This document shows positions 1-10,068 of a stretch of 39,977 nt of DNA, piece after piece. Below the pieces are notes generated by a model, which saw only the letters and a program-made list of their open reading frames with translations, made no database searches and had not been told where the DNA came from. Position 1 is the first letter of the stretch; each line of letters opens with the position of its first letter. This DNA comes from Lachnospiraceae bacterium (GTDB lineage Bacteria > Bacillota > Clostridia > Lachnospirales > Lachnospiraceae), in contig JAFSIA010000044.1 in assembly GCA_017440045.1 (NCBI GenBank), positions 1 through 39,977 on the forward strand, read 5' to 3'. The translations under genes were made by a program, and so were the position numbers.

Positions 1-2
1 AT

Positions 3-2549
3 ATGGATGCAGTGTTAAACCCCAACATATACAAGAATAAAGAGATTTTTTTACAGGAGGGCTGGAGCTATAAGTATGACCAGTCTAGGGATGAGCTAAG
101 TATAAGTGGAGTTGTTTATAATGAGATGAAGGGAGCTTTTTCATCTCCGGATGGGATGCTCTATAGACATATAAAACATACAATATTCCCTGATAACGAA
201 TATAGCTATGAATCTGGAGGAGACCCGGATTATATACCGGAGCTTAGCTATGAGGAATTCTTAGATTTTCATAGAAAGTATTATCACCCATCAAATAGTT
301 TTATATATCTTTATGGAGATGTGGATGCTGTAGAAAGATTGGAGTTTATAGATAGAGAGTATTTATCAAAGTACGATTATTTGGAGGTTGATTCAAGACT
401 TACAGAGCAAAAATCTTTTGAGGAGCCTCGCTTTGAGGTGGCAACATATCCGATAGGGGATAGTGAGGATGATAAGGATAAGACATATGTGGCATATACA
501 ACCACATTTGGAAGGGTAACAGATGTAAAAATATATTACGCTATGAATATCTTAGAGTATGCTCTTGTGACAATGCCGGGTGCACCTATAAAACAGGCTC
601 TTGTGGAGTCAGGCTTGGCTAAAGATTTGACAGGCGGATGTATGACATCTATGGAGAATATCTTTACCTTTGTGGCAAAGGGAACCAATAAGGAAGATAG
701 GGACAAAATTGTCAAAGTTATAGAGGACACTTTAAGAAGGCTTGTAGATGAGGGAATAGACAGAGATGCATTAAAAGCAGCTTTAAATTTATATGAATTC
801 AGATATAGAGAAGCAGACTTTGGCGGACATTCAAAGGGTCTTTTCTATGGTCTTGATATGTTGGAATCGTGGATGTTTGATGAGCTTCATCCATTTACTC
901 TTATTGATGCAGATAACACATTTATCTATCTTAATAGCGTGGTGGATACAGGATATTTTGAGACATTGATTGAGCAGTTTATACTTGATAACAATCACAA
1001 GGTAATTCTCACTTTTGCTCCAGAGAAAGGTCTTACAGCAAAAAAAGAGGCTGAGCTTAAGGAGAAGCTTGCAAAATACAAGGAATCATTAAGTGATGAG
1101 CAGATTAAAGCTATAGAGGAAGAAGCAAGTAAGCTTGAGGAGTATCAGAGTACACCAAACACACAGGAGGAGCTGGAGGTTATACCGATGCTTAAGCATG
1201 AGGATATCGACAAGGCGGCTCCAAAGATTCAGTATAGTGAGATTGAACTTGAGGACACAAAGATTGTCAGAACAGATTTGTTCACAAACAATATTGCATA
1301 CATTACAGCTACATTTGATTCATCAAACTTAGATGAGGAGCTGATACCTTATATGGGTCTGCTCCCAAAGGTGCTGGGATACGTGGATACAGAGAATTAT
1401 TCATATGTTCAGCTTAATAATATGATAAATATTCATACAGGTGGCTTAGATATATCATCTGCAACATATAAAAGTGTAGTCGATGAGAAGTATACTCTTC
1501 GTTTTGAGGCTGGCATAAAGGTGTTTTATGAAAAGCAGGATAAGGCATTTGAGATATTTGAGGAAGTGCTTCTAAAGTCCAAGCTTGATGATAAGAAGAG
1601 GATTAAAGAAATCATAGGAGAACTTAAGGCAAACCTTGCCTCGAAGGCTGCGAACAGCGGTCACTCTCTTGCTATAAATAGAGCAAACGCCTATTTCTCT
1701 GAGACGGCAATGGTTGTTGATAAGATAACAGGCGTAGATTTTATTTGGTTTATTGAAGATTTGGCAGACAATTTTGACTCTAAATCGGATATGATTATAG
1801 CTAACCTTAAAAAGACAGCTAAGGCTGTATTTAACAAAAGAAATCTTGTACTTGGCTACACCGCTGATGGTGAAGGCTATGACAAGATGGTAGAGCCATT
1901 TAAGTGCTTTGTGTCTAAGCTTCATGACGACCAATGGATTAAAGCGTCAAGAAACCTTACTCCTGTAAAGAAGAATGAAGGATTGAAGACATCGGCACAG
2001 ATACAGAGTGTTGCCAGAACAGGTAACTTTAAGAAGGCAGGATATGAGTATACAGGAACTCTTAAATGTCTGGAAAATATTATGGATTACGGATACCTTT
2101 GGGAAAATATTCGTGTAAAGGGCGGAGCATACGGATGCATGAGCAGCTATGCATACAGTGGTAATGTCTATTTTTGCTCATACAGGGACCCAAATCTCTC
2201 AAAAACAAATCAGGTTTACGATAAAATACCTGAGTATTTGAGAAGCTTTAATGAGTCTGACAGAGATATACTTAAGTACATTATCGGAACTATAAGTAAC
2301 TTAGACCGTCCAAAAACAGCCAAGGGTAAGGGTGATGCAGCACTGCGTATGTATATGACCGGTCTTACTATGGATATGATTCAAAGAGAAAGAGATGAGG
2401 TATTAGCTCTTTCTAATGAGAAAATTCATAGTATTGCAGATATGATAGAGGCAGTTCTTAAACAGAATAATCTTTGTGTTGTAGGAAATAGCGGAAAGAT
2501 TGATGAGTGTAAGGAACTATTTTTAGAGACTAAGGATTTGTTAAAGTAA
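3..2549 (+). CDS. M16C-family zinc metallopeptidase (PreP/insulinase-like), 5' end outside window
   Basis: This is the C-terminal 848 residues of an M16C peptidase. The family, which includes presequence protease PreP, degrades peptides inside a closable two-half chamber, and full members run to about 970 residues. The HxxEH zinc motif is missing because the gene starts upstream of the window. The reading resumes at a segment (DAVLNPNIYKNKEIF) that in the family follows that motif, and the distal zinc-ligand glutamate is visible as E41 in VVYNEMKGAFSSPD. The C-terminal half includes the family stretch around GGAYGC (near residue 706), where substrate is bound. No signal peptide can be judged. 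The stop codon is 23 bp before era, which suggests one transcript. The first ATG in frame is internal and is not the true start. Confidence 0.88.
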   Translation: MDAVLNPNIYKNKEIFLQEGWSYKYDQSRDELSISGVVYNEMKGAFSSPDGMLYRHIKHTIFPDNEYSYESGGDPDYIPELSYEEFLDFHRKYYHPSNSFIYLYGDVDAVERLEFIDREYLSKYDYLEVDSRLTEQKSFEEPRFEVATYPIGDSEDDKDKTYVAYTTTFGRVTDVKIYYAMNILEYALVTMPGAPIKQALVESGLAKDLTGGCMTSMENIFTFVAKGTNKEDRDKIVKVIEDTLRRLVDEGIDRDALKAALNLYEFRYREADFGGHSKGLFYGLDMLESWMFDELHPFTLIDADNTFIYLNSVVDTGYFETLIEQFILDNNHKVILTFAPEKGLTAKKEAELKEKLAKYKESLSDEQIKAIEEEASKLEEYQSTPNTQEELEVIPMLKHEDIDKAAPKIQYSEIELEDTKIVRTDLFTNNIAYITATFDSSNLDEELIPYMGLLPKVLGYVDTENYSYVQLNNMINIHTGGLDISSATYKSVVDEKYTLRFEAGIKVFYEKQDKAFEIFEEVLLKSKLDDKKRIKEIIGELKANLASKAANSGHSLAINRANAYFSETAMVVDKITGVDFIWFIEDLADNFDSKSDMIIANLKKTAKAVFNKRNLVLGYTADGEGYDKMVEPFKCFVSKLHDDQWIKASRNLTPVKKNEGLKTSAQIQSVARTGNFKKAGYEYTGTLKCLENIMDYGYLWENIRVKGGAYGCMSSYAYSGNVYFCSYRDPNLSKTNQVYDKIPEYLRSFNESDRDILKYIIGTISNLDRPKTAKGKGDAALRMYMTGLTMDMIQRERDEVLALSNEKIHSIADMIEAVLKQNNLCVVGNSGKIDECKELFLETKDLLK

Positions 2550-2572
2550 TTAAGGAGAAAGGATTGAAATAG

Positions 2573-3478
2573 ATGTCAGAAAATTTTAAATCTGGATTTG
2601 TAACACTTATAGGCAGACCTAATGTTGGAAAATCTACTCTTATGAATCAGCTTATAGGCCAGAAGATTGCTATTACATCAAATAAACCACAGACAACAAG
2701 AAATAGAATACAGACTGTGTATACCTGTGAGGAAGGACAGATTGTATTTGTTGATACACCAGGAATTCATAAGGCGAAAAATAAGCTTGGTGAGTATATG
2801 GTAAATGTGGCTGAGCAGACTTTAAAAGAAGTTGATGTGGTATTGTGGCTGGTTGAACCTACTGATTTTATTGGTGCAGGTGAGAGACATATTGCTGAGC
2901 AGCTTATGAATGTTAAGACACCGGTAATTTTGGTGATAAATAAGGTTGATACCATAAAGAAAGAAGAAATATTAAGATTTATTGATAATTATAGAAAGAT
3001 TTATGATTTTGCTGAAATAGTGCCTGTGTCAGCACTTAAGGGTACAAATACGAAGGACCTTATAGATACTATTTTTAGATATTTAAGTGAGGGACCAATG
3101 TTCTATGATGAGGATACAGTAACAGACCAGCCTATGCGTCAGATTGTTGCAGAACTTATCAGAGAGAAGGCTCTTAAATGTTTGAATGATGAAATACCTC
3201 ATGGTATTGCAGTTTATATTGACCAGATGAAGGAGAGAAAGTCTGGAGATATAATAGATATTGATGCAACTATCGTATGTGAAAGGGATTCTCATAAGGG
3301 AATTATCATTGGCAAGCAGGGTGCTATGCTTAAAAAGATTGGAAGCGCGGCTCGTTATGAGATAGAGCGTATGATGGAAATTAAGATAAACTTAAAGCTG
3401 TGGGTTAAGGTTCGAAAGGAATGGAGAGACAGTGACTTACAGTTAAAGAATTTTGGTTATAATCCCAATTCTATATAA
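2573..3478 (+). CDS. era: GTPase Era, 30S ribosome assembly factor
   Basis: Era binds the 3' end of 16S rRNA through a KH domain and acts in 30S subunit maturation. All GTPase motifs are present: G1 GRPNVGKST (14-22), G3 DTPGIH (61-66), G4 NKVD (123-126) and G5 SAL (153-155). The C-terminal KH domain has the GKQG loop at 247-250. The length of 301 residues is normal. The ATG at 2573 is preceded by AAGGAGAAAGGA. recO follows after 16 bp, an order common in Firmicutes. Nothing is odd. Confidence 0.98.
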   Translation: MSENFKSGFVTLIGRPNVGKSTLMNQLIGQKIAITSNKPQTTRNRIQTVYTCEEGQIVFVDTPGIHKAKNKLGEYMVNVAEQTLKEVDVVLWLVEPTDFIGAGERHIAEQLMNVKTPVILVINKVDTIKKEEILRFIDNYRKIYDFAEIVPVSALKGTNTKDLIDTIFRYLSEGPMFYDEDTVTDQPMRQIVAELIREKALKCLNDEIPHGIAVYIDQMKERKSGDIIDIDATIVCERDSHKGIIIGKQGAMLKKIGSAARYEIERMMEIKINLKLWVKVRKEWRDSDLQLKNFGYNPNSI

Positions 3479-3494
3479 TTAGGAGGTTCGGACT

Positions 3495-4250
3495 GTGGTA
3501 AATCAGGTAAAGCTAACTGGAATTGTTCTATCGGCCACCCCCGTGGGCGAATATGACAAGCGCCTGGTGATACTGACAGGACAGAGAGGCAAAATAACGG
3601 CATTTGCCAAGGGTGCCAGAAGGCCTTCAAGTCGTTTTGCGGCAGGTAGCAGGCCATTCTCCTTTGGAGAGTTTTCTTTATATCAGGGAAGAGAGGCCTA
3701 TAATGTTGTGGAGATGGACATTCAAAACTATTTTGATGACATTTCTATGGATATGGATGCGGTTTATTTTGGATTTTATTTTTTAGAGGTGGCAGATTAT
3801 TACAGCCACGAAAATGTAGATTCAAGAGAAATGATACAGCTGCTTTACCAGTCTCTTAGGGCATTGGCAAATGAGTCGATACCTAACAAGCTGGTCAGAT
3901 ACATATTTGAATTAAAGACCTTTTACATAAACGGTGAGTATCCGGATGTGTTCTCGTGCGCACATTGTGGCAATAAAGATGGTCTAAAGGGCTTTGATGT
4001 GCAAAAAAGTGGAGCTGTATGCAGGGAATGTGAAGGACTATCCAAAGAGATGATAGAGCTGAACACATCAACCTTTTACACAATGCAGTATATAGTCTCG
4101 TCACCTATACCTAAGCTTTACAGCTTTACGGTAACGGAGGTTGTCCTTAAGGAATTGGCTATGGTTATGGGAAGATGGCGCAGCAAATATATAGATAAAG
4201 AGTTTAAAAGCTTAGAATTTTTAGACCAAAAGCTTATTTTTAAAAGTTAA
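3495..4250 (+). CDS. recO: DNA repair protein RecO
   Basis: RecO anneals single strands and, with RecR, loads RecA on SSB-coated DNA in the RecF pathway. The N-terminal OB-fold (about 1-80) opens with VKLTGIVLSATPVGEYDK. A C-terminal zinc site is complete with C155-x2-C158 and C176-x2-C179. Length is 251 residues, as expected. The start is GTG at 3495, chosen because a perfect AGGAGG (3481-3486) lies 8 nt upstream. It lies between era and a glycosidase gene 21 bp downstream and is probably co-transcribed with both. Confidence 0.96.
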   Translation: MVNQVKLTGIVLSATPVGEYDKRLVILTGQRGKITAFAKGARRPSSRFAAGSRPFSFGEFSLYQGREAYNVVEMDIQNYFDDISMDMDAVYFGFYFLEVADYYSHENVDSREMIQLLYQSLRALANESIPNKLVRYIFELKTFYINGEYPDVFSCAHCGNKDGLKGFDVQKSGAVCRECEGLSKEMIELNTSTFYTMQYIVSSPIPKLYSFTVTEVVLKELAMVMGRWRSKYIDKEFKSLEFLDQKLIFKS

Positions 4251-4271
4251 GAATGTATAGGAGGTAATAAA

Positions 4272-6374
4272 ATGGCAATCGAAGAGATTTCAAGAATTCC
4301 TGTGGGTGATATGATTTTAAAGTACGAGCAGGAGACAGATTTTAAGACAGCAGCATTTTCTATTATTCCGGCAGATATGGATGGACAGGATAATGCTAAG
4401 AAATTTTACAGAGAAAATTCTTTAGTACAGTTAAAAATTGTTGGAGATATGTATCCTAACTGCTATGGACATGGCTCTTCTATGAGAAATGGTGAGTCAT
4501 CTAATCGTATGGATTATGAGAGCCAGATTGTCGAGGAAACTGATGAAAAAACAGTTGTAAAGACATATATGAGAGATAATCGTGGATATGCGGTGACTCA
4601 TATGGTTACATATTATGAGGGCGACTACAGCTTTGAGATGAAAAATATTATTAAGAATGAGTCTGATAAGCCTATTACTCTTGAGATGCTTTCCTCTTTT
4701 GAATTGGCAAATATATCGCCATTTCTTGAAGGAGATGGACCAGATAGCTTACTTGTTCATAGACTTCGTTCAAAGTGGAGCCATGAAGGCAGACTTTGCA
4801 CAGAAACAGTTGAAGATTTACAGTTAGAACCATCGTGGTCGTATTGGTCTGTAAGTACAGAGAGATTTGGTCAGACAGGTTCTATGCCGGTTAAGAAATT
4901 CTTCCCATTTGTTGCAGTGGAGGATACAAAAAATGATGTTTTCTGGGGCGTGCAGTTAAAGCATGAGGCATCTTGGCAGATGGAAATATATAGACAGGAT
5001 GACGGACTTCATTTAACTGGTGGTTTGGCAGACAGAGAATTTGGCCATTGGACAAAGATTCTTAAGCCGGGTGAGAGCTTTGAGACACCTACAGCTATTG
5101 TGTCAGTTTGTCATGGTGGCGGTGTGGATATGATTTGTCAGAGACTTACACAGGCAGGTCAGAAGTATGTTGATAAGGCTCCGGAGAGCGAGCAGCATCT
5201 TCCTATTATTTTCAATGAGTATTGTACAACTTGGGGTAATCCATCCCATGAAAATATTGAAGGTATAGTAAATGCGATTAAGGATAAAGGCTTTGAATAT
5301 TTCGTCATAGATTGCGGTTGGTTTAAGGAGGATGGTATTCCTTGGGATATCAGTATGGGAGATTATAATGTTTCACCAACACTCTTTAAGGATGGATTGA
5401 AAAAAACTGTCGATATGATTAATAATGCCGGTATGAAAGCCGGTATATGGTTTGAGATTGATAATATCGGTAGTGCGGCTAAAGCATATGATATCACAGA
5501 GCATCAGCTAAAGAGAGATGGAGTACCTATTACAACATACAGCAGACGCTTCTGGGATATGAAGGATCCTTGGGTTGATGAGTATCTTACAAAGAAGGTT
5601 ATCGGCACATTAAATGAATATGGCTTTGAATATATGAAGATGGATTACAACGATACAATCGGTATCGGTTGTGATGGAGCTGAATCATTAGGTGAGGCGT
5701 TAAGACAGAATATGGACGCGTCTGTAGCTTTTGTTGAGAAGGTAAAGAGAGAGGTTCCGGGCATTATCTTAGAGAACTGCGCATCAGGTGGACATAAGCT
5801 TGAGCCGCTTATGATGAGCGTATGCTCTATGGCATCATTCTCTGATGCCCATGAGACAGAGGAGATTCCAATTATAGCTGCAAACCTCCACAGAGCAATA
5901 CTTCCAAGACAGAGCCAGATATGGGCTGTTATTAGAAATACAGATACACCAAAGAGAATTGCCTATTCTGTGGCTGCTACATTCCTTGGTAGAATGTGTA
6001 TCTCAGGTGATGTGACAGAGCTTAAGCCTGAGCAGTGGAAGCCTATTGATGAAGGTATGGCGTTCTATAAAAAGATTGCCGAGATTATTAAGTATGGTTA
6101 TTCACACAGATTTGGACCAAAGGTTACAGCTGAGCGTCATCCACATGGTTGGCAGGGAATAGTAAGAGTTGGTGATAATGGTGAGGCATATGCACTTATT
6201 CATACATTCTACGGACAGCTGCCTGAATATATTGAGATAGAGCTTCCAGAGGGTTGCCCTACAAATATTGCCGGAACATTTTCTGATACAGATATTGACG
6301 TTAAGGTTGAAAATGGTGTATTAAAATATAAGACATCGGATGAAATGAAGGCAGCTTGTATACATTTGGTATAA
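4272..6374 (+). CDS. GH36-like alpha-galactosidase, cytoplasmic
   Basis: This is a clan GH-D glycosidase that most resembles GH36 alpha-galactosidases, which hydrolyse terminal alpha-galactosides such as melibiose and raffinose-type sugars. The N-terminal beta-sandwich spans about 1-300 and the TIM barrel starts near 310 (IIFNEYCTTWGNPSHENIEG). The likely nucleophile is D458 in KMDYND and the likely acid/base is D525 in ASFSDAHE, downstream of ENCASGGHK (501-509). There is no signal peptide, so it acts on imported sugars. GGAGGT precedes the ATG. Its GH43-like neighbour follows after 30 bp. Exact substrate is uncertain; other GH36 activities, including alpha-N-acetylgalactosaminidase, are possible. 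Confidence 0.85.
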   Translation: MAIEEISRIPVGDMILKYEQETDFKTAAFSIIPADMDGQDNAKKFYRENSLVQLKIVGDMYPNCYGHGSSMRNGESSNRMDYESQIVEETDEKTVVKTYMRDNRGYAVTHMVTYYEGDYSFEMKNIIKNESDKPITLEMLSSFELANISPFLEGDGPDSLLVHRLRSKWSHEGRLCTETVEDLQLEPSWSYWSVSTERFGQTGSMPVKKFFPFVAVEDTKNDVFWGVQLKHEASWQMEIYRQDDGLHLTGGLADREFGHWTKILKPGESFETPTAIVSVCHGGGVDMICQRLTQAGQKYVDKAPESEQHLPIIFNEYCTTWGNPSHENIEGIVNAIKDKGFEYFVIDCGWFKEDGIPWDISMGDYNVSPTLFKDGLKKTVDMINNAGMKAGIWFEIDNIGSAAKAYDITEHQLKRDGVPITTYSRRFWDMKDPWVDEYLTKKVIGTLNEYGFEYMKMDYNDTIGIGCDGAESLGEALRQNMDASVAFVEKVKREVPGIILENCASGGHKLEPLMMSVCSMASFSDAHETEEIPIIAANLHRAILPRQSQIWAVIRNTDTPKRIAYSVAATFLGRMCISGDVTELKPEQWKPIDEGMAFYKKIAEIIKYGYSHRFGPKVTAERHPHGWQGIVRVGDNGEAYALIHTFYGQLPEYIEIELPEGCPTNIAGTFSDTDIDVKVENGVLKYKTSDEMKAACIHLV

Positions 6375-6404
6375 GCTTGCTAGGAAAATTAAGGAGATAA
6401 TAAT

Positions 6405-8009
6405 ATGTTACACGAAAATATTTATTTAAGACCATATACAGTAGGATGGAATAACGAGGAGTCAGACAGCTTACATCTTGAGTACAGCTACGATAAAGAG
6501 AATTGGTATGCGTTAAATGGTGGCAATGGTATTCTTTTTGCAAAGGCTGGTTCGAAGCGTATGTCTAAGCCACAGATTGTAAAAGAGGAAGATGGCTTTG
6601 TTATTTATGCGCTAGATGCCTGCGATGAGACAAAGACATTTGTGTATAAGACAACAGACTTTGTAAACTACAGTGATGAGGAGGTAGTGGATACATCATC
6701 ATTAAGCGCTTATGATAAGGAATCAAAGATTGTAGAAATATTTGATGATGTATTGTCAGAGCTTAACAGTGCATATGGCAAGCCAGAGCCTGTTGTTATA
6801 GAATCAGTTGAAAACCCTGTAGTGAAGGGTGCTCTTCCAACAACGGTAAAGGTTATATATTCAAATGGTGACTCTGATGATAAAAAGGTTACATGGGAAG
6901 AGGCAGATTTGTCTAAGCCTGGCACATATCAGGTAAAGGGTAAGATTTATGAACATCATTATACAAACCCTATTATTTATCATAGAGCAGATCCATTTAT
7001 TTACAGACATACAGATGGAACATATTATTTCACAGCATCTCATACAGATATGGAGCATAATCTTGATGGTAAATATCAGTATAGAAATGTAACTATCAGA
7101 AAGGCGGCAAGTCTTGAAGATTTGGCTGATGGCTGTGGAAAGTATGAGGAGAGAGTGATTTATGCCAGAGAGGCTCTGCCGGGAGATTGCAGCCCACATA
7201 TTTGGGCACCGGAGATTCATTATATAGATGGAGCTTGGTATGTATATGTAACAACAACAGTAGATGAGAACAATTTATGGGCAATAAGACCACATGTGCT
7301 TCAGTGTGTAGATGCAGACCCTATGACAGGTGAATGGAAGAATCTTGGAACAGTAAAGACTACAACAGATGATTCTATAGCCTTTACAGATTTCTCACTG
7401 GATCATACAGTGTTACAGCATAAGGGTGAGCTTTATATGTTCTGGGCAGAGAAGCATCCTGATTTATCAGATATTTATGCAGCGAAGATGACAAATCCGT
7501 GGACAATTGATTCATCGAGAGTCACAAAGGTTGTTGAGCCTAAGTTTAATTGGGAAGTACACGGATTTCCTGTATGTGAGGGACCAGGTTTCCTTGTGAG
7601 AAATGGTAAGATATTTATGACATATTCTGCCAGTGGTACTGATTCACTTTACTGTAACGGATTGCTTACAGCTTCAGAGGATGCAGACTTGCTTGATCCA
7701 GCTTCATGGACAAAGTCTCCATTCCCAGTATTCCAGTCAAGCAAGTCTACAGGTCAGTTTGGACCGGGTCATAACAGCTTTACAGTTGATGAAGAGGGCC
7801 ACGACATATTGGTTTATCATGCTAGACAGGAGGAGCATTATCTCTTTGTAGAAGAGGGATATGAGCCACTTTATGATGCAGGCAGAAATACATCTCTTAT
7901 GAGAATATATTGGAATTCAGATGGAACTCCAAACTTCTCAGTACCGGCTCCAAGTGGAAAGGGCTATGATAAAGAGATAGAAGTGACTGCAACAATTACC
8001 ATAGAATAA
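6405..8009 (+). CDS. GH43-like glycosidase with N-terminal extension and Ig-like segment
   Basis: The C-terminal part (about 185-534) looks like a GH43 five-bladed propeller, a family of beta-xylosidases and alpha-L-arabinofuranosidases. The three expected acidic residues are visible: base D196 in HRADPFIY, pKa modulator D333 in FSLDHTVLQHKGELY, and acid E392 in PVCEGPGFLVRNGK. Residues 130-182 resemble a bacterial Ig-like module (TVKVIYSNGDSDDKKVTWEE). I do not recognise residues 1-125. No signal peptide is seen, so it is probably cytoplasmic. It pairs with the GH36-like enzyme 30 bp upstream, suggesting joint processing of imported oligosaccharides. A hairpin follows the stop codon. Confidence 0.82.
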   Translation: MLHENIYLRPYTVGWNNEESDSLHLEYSYDKENWYALNGGNGILFAKAGSKRMSKPQIVKEEDGFVIYALDACDETKTFVYKTTDFVNYSDEEVVDTSSLSAYDKESKIVEIFDDVLSELNSAYGKPEPVVIESVENPVVKGALPTTVKVIYSNGDSDDKKVTWEEADLSKPGTYQVKGKIYEHHYTNPIIYHRADPFIYRHTDGTYYFTASHTDMEHNLDGKYQYRNVTIRKAASLEDLADGCGKYEERVIYAREALPGDCSPHIWAPEIHYIDGAWYVYVTTTVDENNLWAIRPHVLQCVDADPMTGEWKNLGTVKTTTDDSIAFTDFSLDHTVLQHKGELYMFWAEKHPDLSDIYAAKMTNPWTIDSSRVTKVVEPKFNWEVHGFPVCEGPGFLVRNGKIFMTYSASGTDSLYCNGLLTASEDADLLDPASWTKSPFPVFQSSKSTGQFGPGHNSFTVDEEGHDILVYHARQEEHYLFVEEGYEPLYDAGRNTSLMRIYWNSDGTPNFSVPAPSGKGYDKEIEVTATITIE

Positions 8010-8041
8010 ACAGTATTGGCGAAATAGAAAAATAAGACAAT

Positions 8042-8089
8042 AGGAGATAAAGAATAGCGCCAGTGAGATGATGCTACACTTTATCTCCT
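8042..8089 (+). terminator. Hairpin after the GH43-like gene, probable terminator
   Basis: AGGAGATAAAG (8042-8052) is perfectly complementary to CTTTATCTCCT (8079-8089). The loop is 26 nt, long for an intrinsic terminator, and the downstream tract TTCTCTTT is only partly U-rich. It is the only plausible end of the upstream operon. Confidence 0.5.
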
Positions 8090-8204
8090 TTCTCTTTAAA
8101 TAAAGTGATTTCATTAAAAAATGAAGCGCATTTTGTGGTAAGGCATTAATATGCTGAGAAAGAGCAGACCGAAGAAAAATTATGTAAACCATATATAAAT
8201 AGAT

Positions 8205-8234
8205 TTGTATGTAAAAAGAATAAGTAGATAATAA
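8205..8234 (+). promoter_or_regulatory. Weak candidate promoter for pepP
   Basis: TTGTAT (8205-8210) and TAATAA (8229-8234) are 18 bp apart in an AT-rich leader 39 bp before the chosen pepP start. The match is modest; such pairs occur by chance in AT-rich DNA. Confidence 0.3.
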
Positions 8235-8272
8235 TATATAGTTGAAATAGAGTTTTAGTGAGGTTAGGTATT

Positions 8273-10063
8273 GTGGTTAGGGAAAGAATAGAAGCGTTGC
8301 GTAAAGTTATGAGAGATAGTGGAGTAGATATGTATATGGTGCCTACGGATGACTTTCATAGTTCGGAATATGTAGGTGATTACTTTAAGTGCAGAAATTA
8401 TATTACCGGTTTTACAGGTTCAGCAGGTACAGCGCTTATAACCCAGAGTGAAGCTTTGCTATGGACTGATGGAAGATATTTTATACAGGCAGCAGCGGAA
8501 CTTGAAGGTAGCGGCATTGAACTTATGAAGATGGGTCAACCACAGGTGCCATCAGTTAAAGCTTATATTGAAGATAATATTAAAAAGAGTCAGGTTCTCG
8601 GTTTTGACGGCAGATGTGTAGATTATGGATATGCTCTGAGCTTGGAAGAAAGCGTTGAAAAAAAGGAAGGTGCCATAGTCTATGATATAGATTTGGTTGG
8701 TCAAATCTGGAAGGAGAGACCAGAGCTTTCTAAGGAGCCGGTTAAAGAACTTCACACAAAATATTGTGGTGTATCAAGAAGAGATAAGTTGGCTAAAATG
8801 AGAGAGCAAATGACCAAGCAAGGTGGAGATTTGTTTATCTTAACTTCCTTAGATGATATAGCGTGGCTCTTTAATATAAGAGGAAATGATGTACCATGCA
8901 ATCCTGTTGTTTTATCGTATGCAATCATAGGAATTAAGGATGCTATTATCTATGGTGCAAAAGAGGCCTTCGGTGAAGAAGTATTAGAGGTATTATCCAA
9001 TGATGGTGTAAGTCTTAAGGCTTATAACGACATATATGAGGATGTAAAAAAGCTTCATGAAGGCTGTAGAGTTATAATCGATGAAAGCAGGGCTAACTAC
9101 GCAATTGTAAAAAATATTCCCAAGAATGTTAATGTCATAAATACGCCTAATCTGACATTATTGCCGAAGGCAATTAAGAACAGTATAGAGGTGGAAAATG
9201 AGAGAATTGCCCATATAAAGGACGGTGTGGCAGTTACAAAATTTATATACTGGCTCAAGAAGAACGTTGGAAAAATGGATATAACAGAGCTTAGTGCTGC
9301 GGCATACCTTGAGAGTCTAAGGATGCAGGGTGAAAATTATATGGGACCAAGCTTTGAACCTATAGTTGCATATGGTGCAAATGCTGCAATGTGCCATTAT
9401 TCTCCATCACAGGAGAGCGACACATTGTTAAAGCCAGAGGGATTTGTGCTTTTCGACACGGGAGGTCAGTATCTCGAAGGAACAACAGATGTCACAAGAA
9501 CAATTTCATTGGGTAAATGCTCAAAGGAACAAAGGAAGCACTTTACCGCAGTGTTGAAAGGACACTTAAATCTGGCAAATGCTAAGTTTTTGTACGGAGT
9601 GAGAGGTGTGAATCTTGATTATCTTGCGAGAGGACCGCTTTGGGAGTTGGGACTTGATTATAATCATGGTACAGGACACGGTGTGGGATATTACCTAAAT
9701 GTTCATGAAGGACCGAACAGTTTTAGATGGAAATGTGGACAGGATAAAGTGGATAGCGCTATATTTGAGGAGGGAATGATTACTTCAAATGAGCCGGGAT
9801 TTTATCTGGAAGGTCAGTACGGTATACGCACAGAAAATATGATTGTATGCGTAAAGGATGAATGTAATGAATATGGTCAGTTTATGAGGTTTGAAAACCT
9901 TACGATGGTACCTATAGATATGGAAGCAATAGATTTTGAATCTATGGGACAAATTGACAGGGATAGATTAAATGATTATCACAGAATAGTGTACGAAAAA
10001 ATTTCGCCGTATCTTGATGAGGAGGAAAAGATATGGCTAAAGGAAGCTACAAGAGAGGTATAG
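8273..10063 (+). CDS. Xaa-Pro aminopeptidase, M24B family
   Basis: This metallopeptidase removes N-terminal residues that precede proline. The N-terminal creatinase-like domains contain TGFTGSAGTALI near residue 45, a family hallmark. The C-terminal pita-bread domain has all five metal ligands: D395 and D406 (FDTGGQYLEGTTDVTRT), H469 (TGHGVGY), E507 (SNEPGFY) and E521 (RTENM). I chose GTG at 8273 because GAGG (8260-8263) lies 9 nt upstream. An in-frame GTG at 8258 would add five residues but has no good binding site. The length is 596 residues, typical of the long eukaryote-like form. The GNAT gene begins 5 bp after the stop codon. No secretion signal is seen. Confidence 0.93.
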   Translation: MVRERIEALRKVMRDSGVDMYMVPTDDFHSSEYVGDYFKCRNYITGFTGSAGTALITQSEALLWTDGRYFIQAAAELEGSGIELMKMGQPQVPSVKAYIEDNIKKSQVLGFDGRCVDYGYALSLEESVEKKEGAIVYDIDLVGQIWKERPELSKEPVKELHTKYCGVSRRDKLAKMREQMTKQGGDLFILTSLDDIAWLFNIRGNDVPCNPVVLSYAIIGIKDAIIYGAKEAFGEEVLEVLSNDGVSLKAYNDIYEDVKKLHEGCRVIIDESRANYAIVKNIPKNVNVINTPNLTLLPKAIKNSIEVENERIAHIKDGVAVTKFIYWLKKNVGKMDITELSAAAYLESLRMQGENYMGPSFEPIVAYGANAAMCHYSPSQESDTLLKPEGFVLFDTGGQYLEGTTDVTRTISLGKCSKEQRKHFTAVLKGHLNLANAKFLYGVRGVNLDYLARGPLWELGLDYNHGTGHGVGYYLNVHEGPNSFRWKCGQDKVDSAIFEEGMITSNEPGFYLEGQYGIRTENMIVCVKDECNEYGQFMRFENLTMVPIDMEAIDFESMGQIDRDRLNDYHRIVYEKISPYLDEEEKIWLKEATREV

Positions 10064-10068
10064 AGTAG

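Noticed and set aside
1572-1934. Minus-strand open frame of 120 codons inside the M16 peptidase gene
   Set aside because: It is a shadow of conserved peptidase sequence and its composition is unlike the accepted genes.
8010-8272. Small gene in the gap before pepP
   Set aside because: The short frames there have no good start site; the hairpin and a weak promoter explain the gap better.
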